A stretch of DNA of 32,218 bases from an uncultured Anaerococcus sp. (GTDB lineage: Bacteria; Bacillota_A; Clostridia; Tissierellales; Peptoniphilaceae): contig CABTWT010000003.1 of NCBI GenBank assembly GCA_902488555.1, positions 1 to 32,218 on the forward strand, read 5' to 3'. The notes below the pieces were generated by a model. That model ran no database searches. It worked only from the letters and a program-made list of their open reading frames with translations, and was not told the DNA's origin. The position numbers were made by a program, and so were the translations under genes. Shown in pieces: positions 15,496-23,109 of this stretch (positions are counted from its first letter, which is position 1; every line of letters starts with the position of its first letter).

Positions 15496-16429
15496 TGTAG
15501 AAGTTATAAATGGTGGTATGCTATCCACCATCCAAGATAGTGGTAGATACGGTTACCAAGAGATTGGTATCAATGTTTCTGGCTTTGCTGATGACTATAA
15601 TGCAAGGCTTGCTAACCTCCTTGTCGGAAATGATAAGGATAATGCAGTAATAGAGATGGCATTTTTGGGCTCAAGTTTTAAATTTAACGCTCCTATGCTA
15701 ATAGCTCTAACAGGCGCAGATTTCTCAGCTAAGCTAAATGATGAACCTATAGAAAATTATAGGTCATATCTAGTAAAAGAAGGCGATGAGCTAACCCTAG
15801 GAGCAGCCCAAAATGGTTTTAGAGGCTACATAGCCTTTGGGGGAGAGATTGATGTGCCAGTAGTAAATGGCTCAAAATCAACCAACCTAAAAACAGGAAT
15901 GGGTGGCTATGAAGGACGCAAGCTAATGAGTGATGATAGCTTTGAAGTTATCGTATCAGAAGATAAAAAAGAAAGAGTCCTTGACAAAAAATATATCAAA
16001 GCCTACTCAAAATTTAGTGAACTAAGGGTAGTTAAGGGACCTCAAGATGATGCCTTTACAGATAAGGGAATCTTTGACTTCTTTAACTCAGGTGGATATA
16101 CAGTAACTAAAGACTTTGACCGTATGGGAATCAGACTTTCTGGTAGCAAGATAGAGCATAAAGAATCTGCTGATATAATATCAGATGGTACAGCCCTAGG
16201 ATCAATCCAAGTTCCATCAAATGGTCAACCTATAATCCTCTTTGTTGATAGACAGACAACAGGTGGATATACCAAAGTAGGAACCATAATTACAGCTGAC
16301 CTTCATAAATTAGGTAAGCTAAACTATAAGGATAAGGTAATATTTACAGAAGTAAGCCCTAAAGAAGCAAATGACTTAGCTCGTGCTTATTATGATACTT
16401 TTGATAAGATAAAAGCTGAGCTTAATTAA
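15488..16429 (+). CDS. pxpC: 5-oxoprolinase subunit C (KipA/biotin-dependent-carboxylase-like family)
   Basis: 313 residues starting at GTG 15488, which overlaps the pxpB end and follows GAGGGAG. Signatures are STIQDSGRYGYQEIGINVSG at the N-terminus, RLANLLVGN, AFGGEIDVPVVNGSKST, DRMGIRLSG and near the end DRQTTGGYTKVGT. Old annotations call this family allophanate hydrolase subunit 2 or urea-amidolyase-related. The adjacent PxpA makes 5-oxoprolinase the right call. Length is typical. It is the last gene of the operon, followed by a short terminator. Confidence 0.94.
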   Translation: MANVEVINGGMLSTIQDSGRYGYQEIGINVSGFADDYNARLANLLVGNDKDNAVIEMAFLGSSFKFNAPMLIALTGADFSAKLNDEPIENYRSYLVKEGDELTLGAAQNGFRGYIAFGGEIDVPVVNGSKSTNLKTGMGGYEGRKLMSDDSFEVIVSEDKKERVLDKKYIKAYSKFSELRVVKGPQDDAFTDKGIFDFFNSGGYTVTKDFDRMGIRLSGSKIEHKESADIISDGTALGSIQVPSNGQPIILFVDRQTTGGYTKVGTIITADLHKLGKLNYKDKVIFTEVSPKEANDLARAYYDTFDKIKAELN

Positions 16430-16453
16430 TAAATTTATATATAAAACAAAAAT

Positions 16454-16484
16454 GGGGACTCCTAGTTGAGTCCTTTATTTTTTC
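16454..16484 (+). terminator. Terminator of the 5-oxoprolinase operon
   Basis: A 6-bp G/C-containing stem GGACTC (16456-16461) / GAGTCC (16468-16473), extended by G-U pairs, 6-base loop, then TTTATTTTTT. Moderate strength; some readthrough into the following hydrolase gene, whose start is only 15 bases further on, is likely. Confidence 0.7.
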
Positions 16485-16498
16485 AAGGGAGAGGATTA

Positions 16499-17290
16499 AT
16501 GAAGATATCTTTGATAGAACCAGCCCTAAAGAGGCTAGATGATACCTATAATTATAAGTTAATAGAAGATTTAATAAAAAAATCTGGGGATCAAAATCCT
16601 GATGTTATTGTCTTGCCAGAAATCTTTAATACAGGAGAAATTGATCAGTTTGCTATTAAAATAGCAGATAAGCAAGGGCAAAAAACCAAAGAAATCTTAT
16701 CAATCCTGGCCAAAGAATTGAAATCCTACATAATTGGAGGGTCTATCTTAGATAATAGATATGGCAAGGTCTATAATACCTCCTATGTCTTTGATAGAGA
16801 TGGCAAAGTAATAGGCAGTTATGATAAAACCCACCTTTATTCAACATCAGGAGAAAAGGATTTTATTACACCTGGAGACTCTAGGCTAATATTTGAAATA
16901 GATGGAGTCAAATGTGGACTTTTAATATGCTATGATATAGAGTTTGCACCATGGGTCACTTCCTATGCCCTAGATGATGTTGAAGTTTTATTTAATCCTG
17001 CTTGCTGGCATGAAGATTGGATTATAAATTATGATAGCCTTATAAGGGCTAGGGCTATAGAAAATCAGATGTTTGTAGTAGGGGTTAATTCTACTGGTAG
17101 GGCCTATGAGGGCCATTATGGTGGACATTCTCAAATAGTTGGACCCATGGCAAATTATATAATTGATCCAAATCAACCAGGACCTATAAAGACTGCAAAG
17201 CTTGATATAAGCACAGCTAAAGAATACAAGGAAACCTTTAAAATTCTAGCAGATAGAAGGGAAGACCTCTACAAAAAAATATATAAATAA
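16499..17290 (+). CDS. Carbon-nitrogen (nitrilase-superfamily) hydrolase, omega-amidase-like, copy 2
   Basis: 263 residues from the ATG at 16499, chosen because GGGAGAGG precedes it and MKISLIEPAL gives the usual first strand. The longer frame from 16466 runs through the terminator. The triad is E41 (VVLPE-type VLPEIFN), K110 (YDKTHLYS) and C144 (LLICYD), at exactly the residue numbers of the 6589-7359 copy. Also shared are ARAIENQxFVVGVNSTxR/G and a closing ILADRREDLY. The two are clear paralogues bracketing the gltS-gcd-pxp block. A cytosolic amidase acting on a glutamate-family amide is inferred from context only. Confidence 0.85.
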   Translation: MKISLIEPALKRLDDTYNYKLIEDLIKKSGDQNPDVIVLPEIFNTGEIDQFAIKIADKQGQKTKEILSILAKELKSYIIGGSILDNRYGKVYNTSYVFDRDGKVIGSYDKTHLYSTSGEKDFITPGDSRLIFEIDGVKCGLLICYDIEFAPWVTSYALDDVEVLFNPACWHEDWIINYDSLIRARAIENQMFVVGVNSTGRAYEGHYGGHSQIVGPMANYIIDPNQPGPIKTAKLDISTAKEYKETFKILADRREDLYKKIYK

Positions 17291-17331
17291 AATAGAAGTA
17301 GAAGTATGAGAAAATAAGAATAAAACAATGC

Positions 17332-17359
17332 TTGATAAAAAGTTAGCATGTGTTATAAT
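17332..17359 (+). promoter_or_regulatory. Promoter of the 2-hydroxyacid dehydrogenase gene
   Basis: TTGATA (17332-17337), a 16-base spacer, and perfect TATAAT (17354-17359) preceded by TGT as an extended -10. Confidence 0.75.
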
Positions 17360-17413
17360 AGTAGTTGAAAATGTTATCACATTACACGAAAAACAAAGGA
17401 GAAATTGAAGGAA

Positions 17414-18358
17414 ATGAAAGCCTTAATAATTGATTACATGTCAGATAAAATTGACAAGGGACTAGAAGAGCTAGGAATAGAATTTGATAAAGAAATGCTA
17501 CCTAGCAAAGAAAAACTTATGGAACTTATTCCAGCTTACGATATGCTAATAATGAGGGTAGATCCATTCATAGACAAAGATATAATGGATAAGGGAGAAA
17601 ACCTTAAAGCTATATTTGTAGGTTCAACAGGAACTAACCATATAGACAAAGAATATGCTAAAGAAAAAGGCATAGAAATATATAACTCTCCAGGTCTAAA
17701 TGCCAATGCTGTAGCTGAACTTGTAATTGCAAAAATCTTAGACTTATATAGAAATACTATACAAGCTCAAAATGAAATCAAGGTAGATGGAATTTGGAAT
17801 AAATACAGATGGATTGGTAGAGAGCTAAGAAATAAAACTATAGGTATCATAGGATATGGTGCTATAGGTAGAAGAGTTGCAGAAATTGCTAATGTCTTCC
17901 ACATGGATGTTCTAGCTAGCGATCCATTCTTAACAGAAGCTGATATCAAGGAAGATTATACAAAACTAACAGACCTTGATGAAATATTCGAAAAAGCTGA
18001 TGTAATCACCCTTCACGTTCCACTAACACCTGATACAAAGGATATGATTGCCAAAGAACAATTAGAAAAGATGAAAGATGATGCTGTAATCATCAATGCT
18101 GCTAGGGGTGGTATAGTAAACGAAGATGACCTATATGAAGCTTTACAAAACAAAATTATAGGTGGAGCAAACTTCGATACTATTTCTAATGAACTTGGAG
18201 CAGGTGGACTTGATTCAACAGATACTCATGTAGAAAGTAAATTATTCGAATGTGACAGATTCTATATCACACCACACATCGGTGGATCTACCCATGATTC
18301 TCAAGATGATATTGGTGATGTTGTTCTTGAAAATATCAAAAAACACTTTGATTTATAA
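17414..18358 (+). CDS. hgdH: D-2-hydroxyacid dehydrogenase, probable 2-hydroxyglutarate dehydrogenase
   Basis: 314 residues from ATG 17414 (a TTG at 17405 is an alternative; ribosome-site spacing is poor for both). D-isomer-specific NAD-dependent dehydrogenase fold: Rossmann motif GYGAIG (147-152), an acidic residue after the second strand (LASDPF) indicating NAD, and catalytic R231, E260 and H288 in NAARGG, SNE and PHIGGST. The R-to-E spacing of 29 equals that of E. coli SerA. Proposed role: reduction of 2-oxoglutarate to 2-hydroxyglutarate, recycling NADH from Gdh, which converges on it. The family sequence is also compatible with phosphoglycerate or other hydroxyacid dehydrogenases. The assignment depends on context, as every other enzyme of the pathway is nearby. 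Confidence 0.72.
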   Translation: MKALIIDYMSDKIDKGLEELGIEFDKEMLPSKEKLMELIPAYDMLIMRVDPFIDKDIMDKGENLKAIFVGSTGTNHIDKEYAKEKGIEIYNSPGLNANAVAELVIAKILDLYRNTIQAQNEIKVDGIWNKYRWIGRELRNKTIGIIGYGAIGRRVAEIANVFHMDVLASDPFLTEADIKEDYTKLTDLDEIFEKADVITLHVPLTPDTKDMIAKEQLEKMKDDAVIINAARGGIVNEDDLYEALQNKIIGGANFDTISNELGAGGLDSTDTHVESKLFECDRFYITPHIGGSTHDSQDDIGDVVLENIKKHFDL

Positions 18359-18373
18359 TTAAGATTAACATTG

Positions 18374-18406
18374 AAAGTTGCTATAAAAAGTTATAGCAAC
18401 TTTTTA
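18374..18406 (+). terminator. Rho-independent terminator of hgdH
   Basis: A perfect 13-bp stem (18374-18386 with 18391-18403), 4-base loop, ending in TTTTT at 18401-18405. Confidence 0.93.
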
Positions 18407-18719
18407 TGTTGGAAAATTTACTAACTCACTATAAAATATATAACTTATGAAATCTTACTTTAAGACTTAATTAATGAGTACTTGAATTAGCAATTGATAT
18501 AAGGATTAATTTTTATTAAAATAATAATTGAAATTTAACGAACAAAATATTTATAGATTAGAATATTGCTATCAAATATAAGATGTATTTATTCGTAAGT
18601 ACTAGCTGTATAAATAGGCCTAGTTAAAAGTAGAATAAGTAAAGTAATTAATTTGAATAAAAAAGATTAATAAATATTTTAGTAAATATTTGTTAGCTTA
18701 AATAATTAGTATATAAGAT
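18407..18719. other. Non-coding AT-rich spacer between convergent genes
   Basis: About 310 bases between the two facing terminators. It is strongly AT-rich, with stop codons in all frames and no tRNA-like cloverleaf, promoter pair or repeat that I can support. I see nothing functional in it. Confidence 0.5.
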
Positions 18720-18758
18720 AATAAAAATAGTGCATAGAGTAATTATTACTCTATGCAC
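18720..18758 (-). terminator. Rho-independent terminator of gdh
   Basis: A perfect 13-bp stem (18730-18742 with 18746-18758) with a 3-base loop. Read on the minus strand it is followed by TATTTTTATT. It lies about 45 bases past the gdh stop. Confidence 0.88.
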
Positions 18759-18804
18759 ATTTAATTTACTTAATTATTAATTAGTATATAGCACTAATTT
18801 AAAA

Positions 18805-20070
18805 TTAGTACCAACCTCTTAATTTCATAGCTTTTTCGATTGATTGGATAGCATACATATAAACGCCGTCTCTTGGAATTACATCATATTCATCACAAAC
18901 TGCGAATACACCTTCTATAGCTTTCATCATATCAGCTTCTTGTTTTTCTTCTACTTCAGCTTCATCCCAATAATATCCATATTGGTTTTGTACCCATTCA
19001 TAGTAAGATACTAAAACTCCGCCAGAGTTTGTTAAGATATCTGGAGTTAGTGGAATATTTCTTTCTTCAAGAACTTTATCAGCTTCTGGAGTTGTAGGAC
19101 CATTAGCAGCTTCACAAACTAATTTAACATTTAATTTTTCAGCTACATCTTTTGTAATTACATTTTCAAGAGCAGCTGGAACTAAGATATCCCATTCACC
19201 TTCCCAGAAATCTTTTTCAGAAATTTTTTCTGCATTTGGATATCCGATTAGTGTGTGGTTTTCTTCTTTATAAGCTAATAGATCTTTAAAGTCGAATCCT
19301 TCTTCGTTGTATAAAGCGTAGTTTCCTTCTTTTTTGTCCCATTCAGCTATAGCGTTAACTTTTCCGCCTTGTCTTTCGATATTTTTAACTGTATAGCTTC
19401 CTACGTTACCAAAACCTTGAACAGCTATTTTTGCTGTATTGATGTCAAGACCATATCTTTTAGCAGCTTCTCTAACTACTACTGCTACACCAAATCCTGT
19501 AGCTTCGTTACGTCCTTGAGATCCAGAGAAATCAACTGGTTTACCAGTAAATGTACCAATGTCGAATCTATCTCCGTTTAATTTAACATATTCATCAACC
19601 ATCCAGCTCATGATTTGTCCGTTTGTATTAACATCTGGAGCAGGAATATCAATTCTATCACCTAGGTATTTATAAAGTCCTCTTACATAACCTCTAGCTA
19701 CTTGTTCAAGTTCTCTTTCAGATAATTCGCTAGGATCTACAGCAACTCCACCTTTACCACCACCGTATGGTAAACCAAGAGCTCCACCTTTAAAAGTCAT
19801 CCAAAGAGATAAAGCTTTTACTTCATCTAAGTTTACTTGTGGATGGAATCTACATCCACCTTTTGATGGACCTACTGCTGTTGAGTGAGCTGAACGCCAT
19901 CCTTTAAATACTTTAACTGAACCATCATCCATTTTTACTGGAATAGAGATTTCAATTACTCTTTCAGGTTCTTTTAAAATTTCATATACTGCAGGATCAG
20001 CACCAAGCTTATCGCAAGCTTTTTTTACTTTTTGTTGGGCTGACTCTAATGGGTTTAATGTTTCTGTCAT
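18805..20070 (-). CDS. gdh: Glutamate dehydrogenase, catabolic
   Basis: 421-residue cytosolic enzyme of the hexameric Glu/Leu/Phe/Val dehydrogenase family, oxidising glutamate to 2-oxoglutarate and ammonia. Substrate lysines K70 (GPSKGG) and K94 (TFKGG) and catalytic K106 (GGGKGG) are present. The Rossmann motif GFGNVG is followed by an acidic residue (AIAEWDK), which suggests NAD rather than NADP. The start follows AGGAGG. It is a single-gene unit with its own promoter (20118-20146) and terminator. As first enzyme of the hydroxyglutarate route its NADH matches the need of the convergent hgdH product. NAD specificity is inferred. Confidence 0.95.
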   Translation of the reverse strand: MTETLNPLESAQQKVKKACDKLGADPAVYEILKEPERVIEISIPVKMDDGSVKVFKGWRSAHSTAVGPSKGGCRFHPQVNLDEVKALSLWMTFKGGALGLPYGGGKGGVAVDPSELSERELEQVARGYVRGLYKYLGDRIDIPAPDVNTNGQIMSWMVDEYVKLNGDRFDIGTFTGKPVDFSGSQGRNEATGFGVAVVVREAAKRYGLDINTAKIAVQGFGNVGSYTVKNIERQGGKVNAIAEWDKKEGNYALYNEEGFDFKDLLAYKEENHTLIGYPNAEKISEKDFWEGEWDILVPAALENVITKDVAEKLNVKLVCEAANGPTTPEADKVLEERNIPLTPDILTNSGGVLVSYYEWVQNQYGYYWDEAEVEEKQEADMMKAIEGVFAVCDEYDVIPRDGVYMYAIQSIEKAMKLRGWY

Positions 20071-20093
20071 TATTTTCCTCCTAACGACTTATT

Positions 20094-20119
20094 ATTGTAA
20101 TTATTGATTACGTTACAAT
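20094..20119. promoter_or_regulatory. Inverted repeat at the gdh start site (candidate operator)
   Basis: ATTGTAA (20094-20100) and TTACAAT (20113-20119) are perfect 7-base arms 12 bases apart. They overlap the -10 and the expected start point of gdh, a repressor-like placement. The regulator is unknown. Confidence 0.4.
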
Positions 20120-20146
20120 TATAACAAATACGTTTTCATTTTTCAA
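20118..20146 (-). promoter_or_regulatory. Promoter of gdh
   Basis: On the minus strand TTGAAA (20146-20141), a 17-base spacer, and perfect TATAAT (20123-20118) preceded by TGT. It is one of the strongest promoters in the window, fitting a major catabolic enzyme. Confidence 0.82.
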
Positions 20147-20280
20147 GGCAAAAAGGCAAATTCTTTTTAAACTTTGGCAAAACTAGTAAAAAATGTCATA
20201 ATAACTTAAATAGGTCTTAAAATTTTAACATAAAACCTTTATACAGACTATATATAATGAAGGAATTTTCATGCGGCAAA

Positions 20281-20325
20281 CTTAAATGAAAGTTATCTGC
20301 AAAGTCATTTAAGAAAATGCTTGCA
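20281..20325 (+). other. Mutually exclusive hairpins in the gdh-LRR intergenic region
   Basis: Within the 411-base gap 20071-20481, CTTAAATGA (20281-20289) pairs perfectly with TCATTTAAG (20305-20313). Alternatively TGCAA plus CATTT (20298-20310) pairs with AAATG plus TTGCA (20315-20325). The two cannot form together. A TATAAT at 20253-20258 lies upstream but lacks a good -35. No known riboswitch was recognised. The rest of the gap shows nothing else beyond the promoters listed. Confidence 0.3.
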
Positions 20326-20438
20326 TAAACAAACATGGCAATATATGTCCCGTAACTTTATCTAATGATTAAGCTATTAAGATTATAGATTATTTGTAAA
20401 AAATATTTAAGAAAATACTTTCATTACTAGTGCATATA

Positions 20439-20447
20439 TGATATACT
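20439..20447 (+). promoter_or_regulatory. Candidate extended -10 promoter of the LRR-gctAB-gcdA operon
   Basis: TGA then TATACT (20442-20447), with a weak TTTCAT at 20419-20424 (17-base spacer), 35 bases before the ATG at 20482. Confidence 0.45.
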
Positions 20448-20481
20448 GCTAATAGTCATTATATGATAGAAGGAGGAATTA

Positions 20482-21066
20482 ATGAGTAGTCAATTTGAAT
20501 ATGATGATTTTGTATTTGATGGAGACTCTATTGTAGCCCTTAGTAGAAAAGGGAAAGATAAGATCAAAGAAGAAAAAATAAAGTCTATGCCAATTCCAAA
20601 AGTTTCACCTGATGGAGTACCTATCAGAAGGATTGGGGAAAAAGCTTTCTTCAGAAGATTTTTCACTTCAGTAGAAATACCTGAAACTGTAGAAGAGATC
20701 GGATTTGAAGCTTTCGGTCAAAACGAAATAGAAGAATTAGTATTGCCAGAAGGTGTAAAACACATAGCGGCCTTTGCTTTTTATAGAAACAAAATCAAGG
20801 AAGTAAGTATTCCTAAAGATGTGACAGTGATTTCAAAATATGCATTTTCTTTAAATAATATAGAAAAGATAAATTGGAATGACAAGGTAGAAAAAATAGA
20901 TGTTTCTGCTTTTTACGATAATAAGCTAGAAGAACTAAGCATTCCAGAAACAGTAAAGGAAATAAAAGAGTTTGCTTTCAACAAGAACAATATCCCTCAA
21001 GTTAAGATACCTGAAGCTTGTGAAGTAGACCATAGAGCATTTGAAGAAAACTCTGAACTTATCTAA
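20482..21066 (+). CDS. BspA-type leucine-rich-repeat protein (LRR_5), cytosolic
   Basis: 194 residues, start behind AGGAGG. From about residue 45 to the end it is built of six or so 22-23-residue repeats with the pattern (V/I)xxIxxxAFxxNxIxxLxIPexV, the BspA/LRR_5 consensus. There is no signal peptide, membrane segment or sorting signal, so it should stay in the cytosol, unlike the surface BspA adhesins. An N-terminal segment of ~40 residues is charged and unrecognised. It heads the transcription unit of gctAB and gcdA, 49 bases before the next small gene. A scaffolding or protein-binding role is all the fold suggests. Confidence 0.8.
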   Translation: MSSQFEYDDFVFDGDSIVALSRKGKDKIKEEKIKSMPIPKVSPDGVPIRRIGEKAFFRRFFTSVEIPETVEEIGFEAFGQNEIEELVLPEGVKHIAAFAFYRNKIKEVSIPKDVTVISKYAFSLNNIEKINWNDKVEKIDVSAFYDNKLEELSIPETVKEIKEFAFNKNNIPQVKIPEACEVDHRAFEENSELI

Positions 21067-21115
21067 AGATAAGTAGGATTTAATATAAAGCATATACAAG
21101 AAAGAGGTATTTATA

Positions 21116-21274
21116 TTGAGTAAAACAATAAGGGAAGAGTACTCTATCCATGTAGCTAATAGTGATAAGGACTATGATGTGGTTGTGGAGTACGAAGAAG
21201 AAATACCTGATAAAATCTCAATTGATGATTTTGATATACCAAAAACACCAAATTTTGGAAACGATAATAAATAA
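21116..21274 (+). CDS. Small acidic hypothetical protein (52 residues)
   Basis: Open frame starting with TTG at 21116, with GAGG (21104-21107) eight bases upstream. It encodes 52 residues beginning MSKTIREEYSIHV and ending NFGNDNK, strongly acidic (runs such as YEEE, IDDFD) and without hydrophobic segments. It lies between the LRR gene (49-base gap) and gctA (28-base gap), on the same strand, so it is probably cotranscribed. I do not recognise a family. The good ribosome site and operon position favour a real gene; the TTG start and small size keep confidence moderate. Confidence 0.55.
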   Translation: MSKTIREEYSIHVANSDKDYDVVVEYEEEIPDKISIDDFDIPKTPNFGNDNK

Positions 21275-21302
21275 ATACATACTGATAACGAAAGGATTAT
21301 AA

Positions 21303-22307
21303 ATGAAAAATACTAAGGTAGTAAGCCTTCATGAAGCCATAGATCGTTATGTAGAGGATGGAGATACTCTATGTCTAGGCGGATTTACAACAAATAGAAA
21401 ACCATACGCTGCTATTCACGAAATTTTAAGACAAGGTAAAAAAGATTTTATAGGTGAAGGTGGTCCTGCAGGTGGTGACTGGGACCTACTAATAGGTGAA
21501 GACAGACTAAAGGCATATATCAACTGCTATACTGCAAACTCAGGATTTTCTAATGTACTAAGAAGATTTAGAGCTAAGGTAGAAAATGGAACCCTTCTAA
21601 TGGAAGACTATTCACAAGACGTTGAAATGCTTAGATTACATGCTGCATCTTTGGGTCTACCATATCTACCAGTAAAACTTATGCAAGGTACAGACTTGGT
21701 TGACAAATGGGGAATCTCAAAAGAAGAAAGAGAAAAAATCGATAAATTACCAAATGATAAATTCTTCTATGTAACAGACCCATTCTCTGGAGATGATAAG
21801 GTAGTAGCAGTTCCAGTTCCTCTAATAGACACTGCAATCATTCACGTCCAAGTAGCATCTCCTGACGGAACAACTAGAATCATTGGTGATGAATTCCACG
21901 ATGTTGATATAGCTATAGCAGCTAGAAAAACAATCGTAACTTGTGAAGAGCTAATGAGCAATGAAGATATCAGACGTGAACCAACAAAAAACACAATTCC
22001 TGGTATGTGTGTTGATGCTGTAGTTCATGTACCAAAGGGAGCTCACCCATCACAATGTTATGGTTACTATGACTATGATGCAAACTTCTTAAGAATGTAT
22101 GAACAAGTTTCTAAGACAGAAGAAGGTTTCAAGGCATTCGTACAAGAATATATCTATGGTATCAAAGACCATGGTGAATACCTAGAAAAAATCGGTCTAA
22201 AGACCCTACTAAATATCATGGCAGTACAAGGTTATGGATATGCAACAGATGTATTAAAGAAAAACATAGAAGTTGAAGCAAAAGGAGAGGGTAGCGATAA
22301 TGAGTAA
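21303..22307 (+). CDS. gctA: Glutaconate CoA-transferase subunit A
   Basis: 334 residues, start behind AAAGGA. Family I CoA-transferase alpha subunit: an N-terminal SLHEAIDRYVEDGDTLCLGGF and GGPAGGDWDLLIGEDRLKAYIN match the Acidaminococcus-type GctA rather than acetate or 3-oxoacid transferases. With GctB it moves CoA from acetyl-CoA (or glutaconyl-CoA) to (R)-2-hydroxyglutarate, producing the substrate of HgdAB. Its stop overlaps the gctB start by eight bases, as expected for subunits made in equal amounts. Cytosolic. Confidence 0.95.
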   Translation: MKNTKVVSLHEAIDRYVEDGDTLCLGGFTTNRKPYAAIHEILRQGKKDFIGEGGPAGGDWDLLIGEDRLKAYINCYTANSGFSNVLRRFRAKVENGTLLMEDYSQDVEMLRLHAASLGLPYLPVKLMQGTDLVDKWGISKEEREKIDKLPNDKFFYVTDPFSGDDKVVAVPVPLIDTAIIHVQVASPDGTTRIIGDEFHDVDIAIAARKTIVTCEELMSNEDIRREPTKNTIPGMCVDAVVHVPKGAHPSQCYGYYDYDANFLRMYEQVSKTEEGFKAFVQEYIYGIKDHGEYLEKIGLKTLLNIMAVQGYGYATDVLKKNIEVEAKGEGSDNE

Positions 22308-23094
22308 TTACGAAAATTACACAATCAGAGAGATGCAAGCTGTAACTATAGCCCAACAAATCGAAGATGGCCAAATAGTTATAGTAGGAACAGGACTTCC
22401 ACTAATAGGTGCCTCAGTTGCAAAAACAGTATTTGCACCAAATTGCCAAATCATAGTAGAAAGTGGTCTCATGGACTGTAAACCAATCGAAGTTCCAACT
22501 TCAGTAGGTGATATCAGACTTATGGCTCACTGTGCTGTACAATGGCCAAACTATAGATTCATTGGTTTTGAAACAAACGAATGGTTACATGATGAAAATA
22601 GAATGATCGCCTTTATAGGTGGTGCACAAATAGACCCATATGGTAACGTAAACTCAACAGTTATCGGTGATTATAATAATCCAAAAACTAGATTTACTGG
22701 TTCAGGTGGAGCTAATGGTATAGCTACTTATGTAGATACAGTTATCATGATGCAACACGAAAAAAGAAGATTTATAGAAAAAATTGACTACGTAACATCA
22801 CCTGGTTATATGGATGGTCCTGGCGGACGTGAAAGAGCTGGCATTCCAGGCAACAGAGGACCAAAGATGGTAGTTACAGATAAGGGAATCCTTAAATTTG
22901 ATGAAGAAACAAAGAGAATGTACTTAGCTGGATATTATCCAACATCTTCTATAGAAGAAATAGTAGAAAACACTGGTTTTGAAATAGCAACAGACAAGGC
23001 AGTAGAACTTGAAGCTCCAAGCCCAGAAGTTATTAAACTAATAAGAGAAGAAATCGACCCAACTCAAGCATTCATCAAAGTACCTAAGGACTGA
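22300..23094 (+). CDS. gctB: Glutaconate CoA-transferase subunit B
   Basis: 264 residues from the ATG at 22300, preferred over 22273 because AAAGGAGAGGG precedes it and it overlaps the gctA end. The catalytic glutamate that carries the CoA thioester lies in VESGLMDCKP. With this start it is E54, the residue number known for the Acidaminococcus enzyme, which independently supports the start choice. Other motifs are GGAQIDPYGNVNST and GSGGANGIATYVD, typical of the family's second half. It is followed after 15 bases by gcdA. Confidence 0.96.
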   Translation: MSNYENYTIREMQAVTIAQQIEDGQIVIVGTGLPLIGASVAKTVFAPNCQIIVESGLMDCKPIEVPTSVGDIRLMAHCAVQWPNYRFIGFETNEWLHDENRMIAFIGGAQIDPYGNVNSTVIGDYNNPKTRFTGSGGANGIATYVDTVIMMQHEKRRFIEKIDYVTSPGYMDGPGGRERAGIPGNRGPKMVVTDKGILKFDEETKRMYLAGYYPTSSIEEIVENTGFEIATDKAVELEAPSPEVIKLIREEIDPTQAFIKVPKD

Positions 23095-23109
23095 TATAGG
23101 GGATAGCTC

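Noticed and set aside
15488..16429. PxpC as allophanate hydrolase or urea-amidolyase subunit
   Set aside because: The neighbouring pxpA and pxpB define 5-oxoprolinase, and no urea carboxylase gene is present.
18407..18719. Possible tRNA or small RNA in the hgdH-gdh spacer
   Set aside because: No cloverleaf, T-loop GTTCNANNC motif, promoter pair or terminator of its own was found.
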